DNA of 64,000 bases, from assembly GCA_033558025.1 (NCBI GenBank), contig JAUCEF010000007.1, positions 10,230,001 through 10,294,000 of the forward strand. The letters are read 5' to 3'. The translations under genes were made by a program, and so were the position numbers. The notes below the pieces were generated by a model. The model saw only the letters and a list, made by a program, of their open reading frames with translations. It did not search any database and was not told where the DNA came from. The stretch is from Phytophthora sp. 'mugwort'. Its lineage: Eukaryota; Oomycota; Peronosporomycetes; Peronosporales; Peronosporaceae. Of this stretch, positions 44,563-55,077 are shown piece after piece; positions within the stretch are counted from its first letter, which is position 1, and each line of letters begins with the position of its first letter.

Positions 44563-44626
44563 AAAAAACCGACAAGGCTCAATTGTTTTTTTTTTTAATT
44601 TTTGAGCCTTGTCGTTTTTTTATTAA
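44563..44626. repeat. Inverted repeat / hairpin
   Basis: CGACAAGGCTCAA (44569-44581) and TTGAGCCTTGTCG are exact inverses, separated by a T-rich loop and flanked outside by A and T runs that extend the stem. It is not associated with any gene. It could be the remnant of a small inverted-repeat element. Confidence 0.7.
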
Positions 44627-46300
44627 TAAAAATTGAAGGCATCATATAAACAGGTTTGACTGTATTGAATCAGTAAGCACACACGTGTAATTCAACCTAA
44701 CTCTCGATGCATTTGGTGTGCCCTTATGACAGGTTAATGTAGCCAACATAATTATTTATATAATACTTCGAAGTATATACAGTGCGTGCGGAAATAATAG
44801 ACGAAAAACTGGTTTGGGTATTTATTCTTCCAATCAAAAGATATCCGAATGCGCGTTTCAGCCAATGAAAATCTAATCACTGTGGTTCGTTGCGGTGCAG
44901 CTTGCTGTAATATGATAACTGGCTACCAATTTACAGACCATAATCTGTCTTTAGCAAAAGCGACCTCCCTCGGAGCCAACTTCTATATAACTGATCCAAC
45001 CTGTTTGTAACTTCATTTTTCTCTTAGTGTACGTCAAACTTTGTCAGTTTGTAGGTTATCTAAGCTTATGTTCGCACTGCAGGAGGTATCTGTCTTACTT
45101 TAATATACAAGAATGATTGCCTCGTCTATCTTTTTCGCGCTGGGATCACTAACCGCGAAAAGGGTTAAGTACGGTGCTTGGAGGCAAGACTAGCGAGGTC
45201 CATTTCATAGGAAAGGACGGTTTGTTCAGATTTGTACAATATACAGATCTGCTGGAAACTATCAAAGAATAACCTACGCAAATAAATACAAAAATGCAGC
45301 GTGTCCGTTGCATCCAAATGTGTCCGTTGCAGAGAATAGAAACGATTGTCGAAGTAAGATCTCGTTTGTATGATAATAATCGAAGACACATTGAGAGGAC
45401 GAGATTAAGCGACGCAGAGAACGTTTGTGAGCGCTGGATTCACCTGTTGCGCTAGCTTACGCTTCGTTAGAGCTTCCTCGGAAAACTTACACAGTAAAAG
45501 TTAGCTTTGCGTACAGTTCGTACGAAATAATTCACCGCTGAGTAATTGCATGTAGATTTTTTTCTGGTACTCGTCCATGTAGGTGTGAAATTCATCCCAC
45601 GAAAGGATTGCGTCTTCTCCAAGTCTCGACACTCGTGGAGATACCCCTCCTCAGAACTCAGATCTTCGATGGACTTGCTATCGACCCGAGACGTATCAAT
45701 TCAGGTGGAATCTACGCGCCATTCCACAGCGCCGTCTGTCGAACACGCAGCAGCCCCCCTCCCCCCCCCCCCTCCCTCCTCGAGTCAGAGTCGATCTCCC
45801 ATCTCCCAGCTCCATCGCCGTCACGTCTCACTTTGAGAGGGTCCAATTGAGGCCGCTTCCTTGATCTTCGTTCCTTTCCTGGCTCCATCCGTATGCTCGA
45901 AACACGCTTTCCCGAATGAGTGGCTTAGCAGACTTGTATACACGTAAAAAATTGTATCCGTACGGAGTGGGTATAGAGTCAAGAATATTCCAGCATCGTT
46001 CTCCGGCAGCACGATCCAGTCGGTCGCGATACTCACTCTCATTAATATTACAAAGTCGCACTACGCCCGAAGAAGCTCTGAAATTTCCGGGTGAGAGCTG
46101 GAGGAAACCTGGAGCGCCAGGTGTACCAAGGGGGCACCATCACTCGGCGTTCCGTGAGCTACGGGGGAGGGTAAATAAGACCGATAACACCCGCACAACC
46201 AGCAGATATCATTACCAGCGTGCTTACTGCAGTCGTGTCCAGTTCACTGACTCATCCGACTTCGCGCCGCGCGTGCCGAATCGCGGAATCGTCGCAACGT
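44627..46300. other. Repeat-derived spacer with possible transposon end
   Basis: Near 44776, TATACAGTGCGTGCGGAAAT followed by AATAGACGAAAAACTGG looks like a Tc1/mariner- or pogo-type terminus next to TA, but no partner end was found. A C homopolymer (45759-45772) lies near 45.76 kb. No gene is supported. Confidence 0.3.
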
Positions 46301-46307
46301 AGACGTT

Positions 46308-46900
46308 TTGGCGACAAATATGCATGCACCTTCGCAAGCAGCAGCTCGTTTGCTTCGTGAAGCAGCTGCTCAAGGCCGCGAAAGATATATCGTACCGCGC
46401 GGGCAGCGGATAGTGCGAAGTGGTACTACCGGCTGTTCCACAATTTCGGTATACCGCTGGCGGAATAATACCCTTAAAGTGGATATATACTTGGTTTCCG
46501 ACGCTGTAGTTAGCTAAGACATCACGTACAGTTTGCAGAACATTTGACATCCCTCACCAGAAATCTCAACTTCTTCGGGCGTAGCGCGCATAATCAAGGG
46601 GCTGCAACCCATCGATCGCGCGAATCGAAGGTTGCAGCCTCTTGGCTTCTGCATTATAATGGAGAGCTCGAAATTGCCAATCACCTAAGATATTTTATCC
46701 GTCCGAATGCGACTCAGATGCTGTTCGCCAAGCCGCTCGTTGGACTTCTCAAACGATGTGTGTACACATGTGCAAAAGTCGTTGGGTCTTATTGTAATCT
46801 TCAAGGTGAGCGTTATTGCAATATTCAAGACGACGTTACGCAAAACCCAGTGGGTTTAATTATATACTCTGAAAATAATTTTCAGAGAGCAAGACAGTAA
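46308..46900 (+). other. Two unassigned consecutive ORFs
   Basis: 46308-46517 (69 codons: QAAARLLREAAAQGRERYIV, then a run with YRWRNNTLKVDIYLVS) and 46544-46900 (118 codons: SWLLHYNGELEIANHLRYFI, KPLVGLLKRCVYTCAKVVG) read in the same direction with a 26-bp gap. Composition is protein-like, but no family is recognised and no start context is compelling. They may be remains of one larger mobile-element gene. Confidence 0.3.
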
Positions 46901-47329
46901 AAAAATGTTTTTATCCCGAATGGGTTAAAAATTCACGTAAATTCGGCTGGACTCTGACTGAACTACAGAAAAAAATGGGCTTTGATGATGTGTGCGGATT
47001 TTTGCGGCGAGGGGCCCAGAACTCGAATTAGAATTCTGGACTACCGTCTTTCCCCGCTAAAAGCGCCTAGACGTACTAATAAAAAAAAAATCGACGTCTT
47101 TGAAGCAAACTTAAAACCTCGATTACAACGCGTAGCGGAATAAAAGGACATTTCACCGAAGGATGGGCCCAAAATGATACACTCTGAACCAATCCTTTTG
47201 CATTGCCTCCAGTAAATAGTTACAATAGGCCACCTGCTCTCCAGTCATTCTATTATCAATCAACATAATTTTGCTCAGGTGCTCATTTGTCGAAAGCACT
47301 CGTCGCCAGCAGCCATTCCTTCTCTTATC

Positions 47330-48735
47330 GCCATGCCCAGTTCACGTCGCAGCTACAGCATTATGGGGAAGCTCTCAATTCTTGACGAATACGAGCCTGG
47401 TGTTCAAGGAAAGGGCTTCCATGCTCTTGGCCGTCAACATGGTGTTTTGGCTAGCAACATTCGCGGCTGGTGGGCGAAGAAAGCTGAGTTACAGGACGCT
47501 TCAAGAGATCGACCAATTACCACGCGAACCGCTAGGCGCCTGAGCGGTGGTGGGCGTCGACCTGCCCACAGTGAAATGGAGGATCGACTTTACGAGTGGA
47601 TCACACATCGGAACAGCAAAGGCCTACGTGTGAAAGACTCATACATTCGACTGCAAGCGGCCAACTTCTACCGTGCGCTACATGGCGAAAATGCCATTGG
47701 ACTTGAGGCCTCGTCGGGTTGGTTAACGAGGTTTAAGGGGCGCCGGAATTTGGTGTCATGCAGACAGACTACAACGCGGACTTTACCAACTGAAGCACCT
47801 GCTATTGCCATCGTTTTATCCAACTAGCAGAACACCTCATCGCCAAACACGGAATAAAGCCAAAGAACATCATCAACATGGGCCAGGTCCCTATCTATTT
47901 CGAGACTGCGCCCAAATCTACAATAACTACGCGCGGGTCTCGCGAGGTCCTGTTGCGAAAGGGCGGATCAAGTCACAAGCGCTTCACATCCACGTTTACC
48001 ATCACTGCTGGGGTGAGGTTCTGACGCCGCATCTTCTTTTCTCCAAGCTTAAAAACAAGCCTAAGTGTCCCGCTGGTGTTCTCGTGGATGTTAACTGGAC
48101 CGGCATGTGGAATGATGACCTCCTCCTTGCGCATGCACAGATGGTGGTATGTGGAATGAAGGAGACGCAACTGTACCGAGAGCCCGTTCTCTATTTGAGT
48201 GACTCTTATGGTTGTCACGTAAAACTGGCGGACTCAAAGCGGTTAGAGCGCTACAAAGTCTTTGTTCTCATGATTCCACCCCATCGATAAACGTGCTCCA
48301 GCCACTGGATGTCGCCGTTAACAGGAGCTACCAGGAATTTTATCGGTCAATGTTCGACAAGTATATCAGCTTTGCCCTCCGAGACCAAAGTCTCCAAACC
48401 GAGGCGGGAAACCCCAAGGTTCCCCGTTACGACACTGTGGCCATGTGGACCCTTGATTGGGGGGGGGAGGGGGCTCCAATTCGGCAGCTGATATCAAGAA
48501 GGCGTTCTTTCTTTGTGGCTTGGTAGCCAAACAAGACTTTCAGATAGATAAATTGCACTCTCCGTTAAGAGATATTCTGATCCCCGACTTCGACATGAGG
48601 AAGTGGCATGCTTCGTACAAGAACCTCGTGTCGGAAGAAGTTGAACGAGAACTGGTGAGTGTCTGCCCCGGACTGGTATATTCCGGAAAAAGAGAGAAAC
48701 AGCCTGTTCTGCTCTCTCTCGTACGGCTCTGACAT
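47330..48735 (+). pseudogene. pogo-like (DDE_1) transposase, best preserved copy, broken
   Basis: SSRRSYSIMGKLSILDEYEP and VLASNIRGWWAKKAELQDAS form the first HTH; LRVKDSYIRLQAANFYRALH and ASSGWLTRFKGRRNLVSCRQ form the CENP-B-type second HTH. After a frameshift near 47815 come YFETAPKSTITTRGSREVLL, then [40 protein letters not shown] (catalytic D...H block) and [20 protein letters not shown]. Frame changes near 47815, 48285 and 48450 break an otherwise nearly complete ~465-codon protein. Confidence 0.78.
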
Positions 48736-49135
48736 GATGCCTCACGAGTGAGTACGCATTCGTCCTAAGAAACTACATGGCTACACTTGAAGGGTCCTGA
48801 TTGGGCTACTGGACCTATATATGTGAGAGACGGAAATGCGGATCCAGCTGAGCTCGAGATCTATGCTGCGTACAAGATGCATGGCTGGAACATTAATCTC
48901 CAAACTGTCGATGATCAGTGTCGTCCGACGTCTAACTTCACATACACAACCGAAAACGCAACGAAGGACGTGTCTCGTACGAAGTGGTGGATATTTTGCT
49001 GTTCGAGGCGATGGATATCTGGTGTAGCAAGGAGTAAAATTAAGTTTGGATCTTAGGAAAAAATAGTGTTAGTTTCTGATTATCTTTCAATTGAATTCAC
49101 AAGCTTTAACATACCTTTTTTGTGCGGAGCAAGGA
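48736..49135. other. No confident gene
   Basis: A plus-strand frame 48787-49056 (GPDWATGPIYVRDGNADPAE, YAAYKMHGWNINLQTVDDQC) reads like part of a mobile-element protein but is not recognised. The pogo element's right end could not be located. Confidence 0.3.
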
Positions 49136-49139
49136 TCGA

Positions 49140-49265
49140 GGTTTTGACCCTCTTCCCATAATGGGCCCTCAATTGATACAACAGGGATCAAACCATGGAC
49201 CAGTAGTTCGCCAATCCATCCTCTAACCGGTTAAGCCGTCAGCACTTGATGAATTGAAGGTCGCA
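49140..49265 (-). repeat. tRNA-derived SINE-like sequence
   Basis: On the minus strand GGCTTAACCGGTTAGAGG resembles an A box with D-loop, and GGTTTGATCCC about 33 bp later a B box, at tRNA-like spacing. The tail shares GGGCCCATTATGGGAAGAGGG with GGGCCCCATATGGGGAGCAGGG at 38.46 kb, suggesting that both belong to one SINE family. No full cloverleaf forms. Confidence 0.4.
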
Positions 49266-49554
49266 AGATCATATTTGATGTTGCGTTTTAGCAATCGGAG
49301 CTACCGTTCTTCTAAGTTGTGGGATCTGTTCGTAGTATAACGCCGAAGCACTCAAAACGAATAAAACGTTCAATGGGACTTTATTTTATTAGTACGCCTA
49401 GGCGCTTTGTGCGGAGTAAGACGGTAGTCGGAGAAGTATGAGAGTTTGATCTGTGTAGCGCCATTAGTTGCGCACATTAAACGGTGATGTGCACCCCGTC
49501 AACATGGGGTGCCTGGCCCAAGTACAGTAAAACCGAATATGTATTGTTCTCAGC

Positions 49555-51024
49555 TTAGTTTTCGTGGGCAGCCGTGTAGTTGTAGTACACAGTATTCTCG
49601 TACTCTGGCGCGCAAAACGGAAACTCCGCGCTGTCGTTGGGGAAGAAAAGATTTTCGCCTGATGTATACGTCACGTAGCAACCAAGGCAGAAACACACCG
49701 TCGTAACGATTACAGCCACACTCTTCTCCCAGATCGGCAGCACTGTCCACTGCTTCTTCATCAGGAACACGATCGGCAGGATGATAGAGTGCATCGTGAT
49801 GCACGATGCGCCAACAAAGTCGGACAAGTCCGCAAAGTGGTCTTTCAGAACCACCGAGGCAATCAATAGAACTGCGACAATCACAACCCGTAAGGTGACG
49901 TACTTGATAGTGTTTGCGCCGCGGTACTCGGCGGCTTCAGCCTCGGGTTGTCCTAGGTGGATGTTTTCGTTGTCAGCGACCGATATGAAAGAACGTTTGG
50001 AGATACGAGATTTCTCCAGAAGTTCGGCGCCGTCGTTTGGCGTGGCAACCTCTGCGTACGACTGCAGGTTGTTTTCGATGTCGTCGGCTGTCGGCTTATG
50101 CATTCCAAGGAACAAGCGCTCAGTAATGTAGAATGCTGGATTCAGAATGACGGAGAACGCGATCGTAATATGCAGCTGCATGAACATGTAGGCGAGGACA
50201 ACGGCACCCCAATCCGAGGCGAAGCCCAGCGTGGTCAGAGCGGTGTCTGAATCAGGGTAAATTGACCACAGCAGGTTACCGGAGATCTGGCAGCCAACCG
50301 ACGAGTAAGCCGTGCTGGCCAAGACCAGGAAGCAGCACGTAGTGAAAGCCATCGTGACAAACACGACGCGAGGCATACGAGTGGGGTCGCTGTGCTGACG
50401 CTGGAGAGCCGGGATCACGATGCCAGCACCGTAGGCGAGAGCCAGGTTTCCGAAGGCGCCAGCGACTTGCTTGAAGTTGAGGTCAGGTGCAGGCGCAGAC
50501 GGGTGCCCACGCATTCCATTCATGACGACTGCAATTCCGATCACATCCGCAACAAGCGTACCCATGCACCCCGCGAATGCGGCACCAGCTCCTTCCTTGA
50601 GTGTCGGGACGAGGCACACGGGTAGTACCAATAATGCCATGAGAATGGACCACGTCGTCGTGCTGAAGGCATTAGGATATAAGCCATCGAGGAGTGTACC
50701 TCCCAGCACGAGGAAGACGCACGGCACGATGAGGCAGTTGCCCATTTGAGCGATGACGGTGAGGTAGCGGCCCCATTTTCCCATGACCCACTCACCCAGG
50801 TCACCGTACGTCCTGACGGACGTGGGCGCAAGCAGCATGACGCGGCAGATAGCAACTGAGCCATAGATGTTAGCGAAGGCCATGAAAGCCATAGCGACGA
50901 TCGCGAGAGCGGGGCCAGCGCGGGAGAAATTACCGGGCATGCCAAGAGTGCCGATGCCGTAGACGCAGCAAAAGAGACTGAAAGACGCCTTGGCATCCTC
51001 CATCGTGAAGAAGTGCTTGCCCAT
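49555..51024 (-). CDS. AAAP-family amino-acid/proton transporter
   Basis: Single exon, 489 residues from MGKHFFTMEDAKASF; an in-frame Met at 51078 would add 18 residues. The start of transmembrane helix 1, SLFCCVYGIGTLGMPGNFSRAG, is the AAAP hallmark. About 11 hydrophobic helices follow, with a cytosolic loop of ~80 residues (~325-400: LGMHKPTADDIENN through QPEAEAAEYRG) and a short polar C-terminus. Members move neutral or other amino acids with protons across plasma or vacuolar membranes; the substrate is not predictable here. Oomycetes carry large AAAP sets. It is isolated among transposon relics. The 49265-49554 side and the 51025-51918 upstream gap hold no other gene that I can see. Confidence 0.9.
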   Translation of the reverse strand: MGKHFFTMEDAKASFSLFCCVYGIGTLGMPGNFSRAGPALAIVAMAFMAFANIYGSVAICRVMLLAPTSVRTYGDLGEWVMGKWGRYLTVIAQMGNCLIVPCVFLVLGGTLLDGLYPNAFSTTTWSILMALLVLPVCLVPTLKEGAGAAFAGCMGTLVADVIGIAVVMNGMRGHPSAPAPDLNFKQVAGAFGNLALAYGAGIVIPALQRQHSDPTRMPRVVFVTMAFTTCCFLVLASTAYSSVGCQISGNLLWSIYPDSDTALTTLGFASDWGAVVLAYMFMQLHITIAFSVILNPAFYITERLFLGMHKPTADDIENNLQSYAEVATPNDGAELLEKSRISKRSFISVADNENIHLGQPEAEAAEYRGANTIKYVTLRVVIVAVLLIASVVLKDHFADLSDFVGASCITMHSIILPIVFLMKKQWTVLPIWEKSVAVIVTTVCFCLGCYVTYTSGENLFFPNDSAEFPFCAPEYENTVYYNYTAAHEN

Positions 51025-51918
51025 GGTGAAGTTCGACTCGATGAGTAGGAGGTGGTTAATAGAAGACTGAGCTGTCAAGCGCGACTGGCGGCGACTACTT
51101 CATAAACTCCGGTCAGCTGGTGGTAAGGAAACTCGCAGAGGTGCTCCGCGCTTGTGTTCTAAAAAGGCTTTCGAAGGGTCGGCTCTGCACCAACGTCCAT
51201 CGAAGTGCACAAAGTACTAAGGCGTATGGTCTCGTTTTACGAGGATTACCGACTTTTGGCCGTGAGCCTTGATTGGATGTAGGACCATAAACTTGTTATT
51301 GAAAGGTCGTTACCGATGGCTGGCATATATGGGTACATGTACGAACGATGCTGCTAAAGCGGTAGCAGACTGTCAGCTCAGATAAGACGTTGCATCTCCA
51401 GACACAGCCATTGCATCAGGATACCGAAGTTGTGGAGCTCATGTCAGGGAGCATGCTCTCCTGTGTACCAGTGATTGTGCATGCTTCATGTTTGGATGTT
51501 TCAAGATGGATGCATAGACCGGGGCACTAATTTCACTCGACGATCGCAGATGTCCACTTGGTGCATCCAGACCCAATACTTGGCGAGCTGCCATGTCTTA
51601 AGCCTTGCCAATGACAACACTTGCTCATGCCTCTCGCAGATTGTAAAATAATATGTTCTGATTGACTACGGAGGTCTCCATGAAAGATGAACGCCAAAAC
51701 TCTTTCGCAGCCTGCCTATGTAATCGTGACCCCAAGCAGCGTGTACTCGTCGGCATGTCGGCCGCGTGACGCGAGCTGTGTCAGCCTCAGATGATTGGGG
51801 CACCCCACTACGGTGCAAAAGTTACGTTCCGGTGAAGGGGATGGGGGCCAGATTAACTGGGGAAACAGCCTAATGTAAGAACTAATATTTGGCTGAATAA
51901 AAGAAGTACACTCGAATG

Positions 51919-52560
51919 CGTCCTGCAACGTTAACTCGCAGGAGGGGTGAAATGAAATGATGTCTGGGGACCTAGCCGACACAATGCCTGCGGATTAAGA
52001 TCCGTGTGCGGAGCAAGCGGTCTTAAACCCAGACCCAAGAATGGTATCATATTGCTTGGCCCTATAGGGTTAAGCCCGACAGGGAAGGATTTTAGGGCCT
52101 AGCTGGGTGATAGTTTTCCTGTCGACACCTCCAACTTTAGCGATTTGTAGGTATTTAATATATTTACCATGGCAACCCGGTTATGTACGAATAGATGAAT
52201 TATCGCTGCGTTTAGGCTGATAGCGTTAAGATCCAGTTTCTCCGGAGTGTTAACGATACAAGAAGCCATAAAAGCAACGCCAATTCATTGATCCGTATTT
52301 AAACGGGTTGCTATGGTAAATATATTAAATACCTACAAATCGCTAAAGTTGGAGGTGTCGACAGGAAAACTATCACCCAGCTAGGCTCTAAAATCCTTCC
52401 CTGTCGGGTTTAACCCTATAGGGCCAAGCAATATGATACCATTCTTGGGTCTGGGTTTAAGACCGCTTGCTCCGCACACGGATCTTAATCCGCAGGCATT
52501 GTGTCGGCTAGGTCCCCAGACATCATTTCATTCCTCCTGGGAGTTAACGTTGAAGGACGC
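51919..52560. repeat. Foldback-type element: ~300-bp inverted arms with short loop
   Basis: Left arm 51919-~52225 and right arm ~52265-52560 are near-perfect inverses: GCGTCCTGCAACGTTAACT at the left end and, inverted, GCGTCCTTCAACGTTAACT at the right end; both include CCCTATAGGG and TATTTAATATATTTACCAT. The loop is about 40 bp (CCAGTTTCTCCGGAG). No coding capacity. One arm plus loop is also present at 14742-15111. Confidence 0.85.
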
Positions 52561-52639
52561 ACATCGTTTATAGTGCAGACACGAGATGGTGAAACGGAAT
52601 ATAATTGGGAAGGGCTTCTATTAGAAACGTTGTTCGTCT

Positions 52640-53045
52640 AGCAAGTTGATGTCATCCAGAGCGTCGTCCAAAGCCGAATGGTTTATCAGGTCGGCACATC
52701 GTCGTCCTTCGACTTCTCCACATACTTCTCGCGGAATTTGGCGCCATAGACGTCGTGGTTGGAGATGAACCACTCAGCCGGATAACGAGCAAAGCAGACC
52801 GCCTCAACGTTATTACGCATAACCGTCGGTTCTTCAGTATCGCGCCAAGCGCGGAAGACTCACCCGCGCATAGTGTCGACACTTGGCATCCGCGGGATGC
52901 CAACGCGGGTATACTCCACGATCCGACTCCTCCCAAGCATTAATATTTAGATAGAGTAAGTCCTTGAAGCACTTGTAGATGCCTATTTCCCCAGCCTGCA
53001 AATAGGGCGTTAGACCGCCGGGTACAACCCACATGACGATCTTTC
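52640..53045 (-). pseudogene. pogo-like transposase scrap (C-terminal)
   Basis: MWVVPGGLTPYLQAGEIGIY and FKDLLYLNINAWEESDR align with the C-terminal part of the 38.6-39.2 kb transposase. Later pieces include PAEWFISNHDVYGAKFREKY near 52720-52790. Several frameshifts; only the C-terminal ~130 codons remain. Confidence 0.65.
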
Positions 53046-53068
53046 TGGAAAAGTACTTTCTGCAAGGA

Positions 53069-53391
53069 GGTTACACGAAGGTAGCACGAAGTGCAGCCAT
53101 GCTACGTGTCACCTTGCAGCAAGTGGTACTTGGTACCACTTGCTGCAGGTACACTTGGATTAACATGAGGCCATAGGGCCACTCGATATGCATTTGACTA
53201 GGTTTAACTATGAGAGATAGTTATAGTCATACATTTACACCATAGGCGGCTTTGACGCAGATAAACGAACAAATAACAGTTCAGTTTTAGCATCAAAGAG
53301 AGTATTACCTTCGGGGTTAGGAGAACCACAGCTAAGACTTGTAGAGTCATACCTCTTTCTCTGACGCACTACGTGACACAGCCCCGCTACA
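53069..53391 (+). repeat. Probable 5' LTR of gypsy element 1
   Basis: Ends GCTACA just before CTGGTAACACTTGTAGTC, which resembles the primer-binding site after the LTR at 60751-60995 (CTGGTAGCACTTTGTAGTCC). The first bases (GGTTACACGAAGG) are not the expected TGTTA, so the start is approximate. It contains a perfect hairpin, GCAGCAAGTGGTAC (53116-53129) and its inverse with loop TTG. Confidence 0.5.
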
Positions 53392-54568
53392 CCTGGTAAC
53401 ACTTGTAGTCAACCCCGCACTTGAGTCTTAGGACTATTTTTCGATGAGGATGGAGCAGACACTATTTTCTAGAGACATCAAGACGCGCTGAACAATCTTA
53501 TGTCTTTTCTCGATCCTGAGGGCATAACGCATCTTCCTTCGCTAGGACCGGACGCGGTGAACGCACGTCTAGAAGCGTTCTCAAGCTACGAGAATGCACC
53601 TCCAGCAGACGATGTCTGGTCTGCAACAACGACGGCGTCAACTGCAGCCCAGGATAGGTCCTCTCAGCCTAAACCGCTCATCGTGAGCGTCAAGACTTTC
53701 GAAGGAAAGGAGGGGGAAAACCTCATGTTTGGATCCCTGAGATCGAAATGGCGATGGGATCGACCATGCTCCGTTTGAGCAACAGCGCGTGGCGCTAGCG
53801 ATCTCGAAGCTCGGTGGCCGAGCGCGAGAATGGGCACTCGCGTGCGGCACGTCGGTGGACGCTTCCTTCCCGAGCTGGGGGGAGCTGAAACACCAGCGTT
53901 CGCTCCGCCTAACCAGGCGTACCGCGTGAGGTCACGCTTCGTGAGTACTCTCCAGGGTAAGAAGGACTTGGTGGACTTCGGCCAGTAATTTCGAGGCGGA
54001 GTAGCGTTAGCAACGCCCCAACCAAGTCGAGACGACTTAAAGTTGATATCGGCATTAACGACACTCGCACGATCTCTTCAAAAGAGGATGGGTGAGTGCG
54101 GAAGACTTCTGTCCTGGCCACACCAGTGCGGAGGCCCTCCATAAAGACTGCCACAGTCACTGCCTTTGGCACAGGATCGGCCACCATACCGGCGATCAGA
54201 GTTCGACGGACCGTTTCTTATGGACTTCAGCTACGCTGAAGATGAGGGAAGCTGAGCTTCACGCTGCCGAGCAGCGTATGGGTGTTCGTTGGTGCTTCGT
54301 CTGCCGAAGCACCACCCATTTGAAGGCAACCTGCCCGTCGCGCAGGTCGCTTCAAGCTCCTATGATCTTTCGCTCTGCATCGAGCCAAGCCGTCGGTTCA
54401 TCGCGGGGAAACGGCGACACCCAGTAGGCGCGGGGCGACCTCTGGGGAAGAACTGAGTCTGTTTTTTTTTGTTTTAGCCTCGTGGAGGTGGAGGGCAACA
54501 TGGTTCGGCCCCGGAGAGAGCCATACTCTCTAACACGGAACGTGTATGCAAGTCGGGCTTGATCGTCG

Positions 54569-55030
54569 TTGAGGCAGGCGACGGTGAAGGGCTTTGAGAA
54601 GCCATGTACCATATTGATCGATTCCGGAGCGTCGGGCAACTACGCTCGACGCTCCGCGATGGAAGGAAGTCAGCAATTCGCTGAGGCGCCCCGGGAACGC
54701 AGGGGTAGCATCATTACTGTTCGCCTAGCGACGCCTAAGGTTCCTGTGAACCTGGACGTGAAGTTTCTCGACTTCGATAGCGTGGAACGCTGTCTGGTCC
54801 TGGACCTGAATTCGAGGTACGACCTCATCCTGGGCATGGCATGGCTGGAATGCGATGACCCCATGTCATGGATTAATTGGAGGTCGAAGACCTTGGGCGC
54901 ACCGCGCTTTACTCCTGGTGGAGCTTTGGTGAGTCATGAACCCACCTCTGCTAGGAAGCAAAGCGCTTTTGGCGCGGGCACTGGACCGAGTCGGTCAATG
55001 CGCTGGACATCGGAGTATCCGAACTTGTAG
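54569..55030 (+). pseudogene. Gypsy 1 retropepsin
   Basis: Contains the aspartic protease active site ILIDSGASGNYARRS and the second conserved block RYDLILGMAWLECDDP, followed by WINWRSKTLG. The 153-codon frame is intact over the domain although the flanking gag and RT frames are broken. Confidence 0.8.
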
Positions 55031-55077
55031 ACACTGCAGGCGTCGAGGACAAAAGTCCCGAGCAGTGTTCGTGGGCT

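Noticed and set aside
44563..44626. Intrinsic transcription terminator
   Set aside because: Stem plus T run looks bacterial in form, but the window is eukaryotic and no gene ends here.
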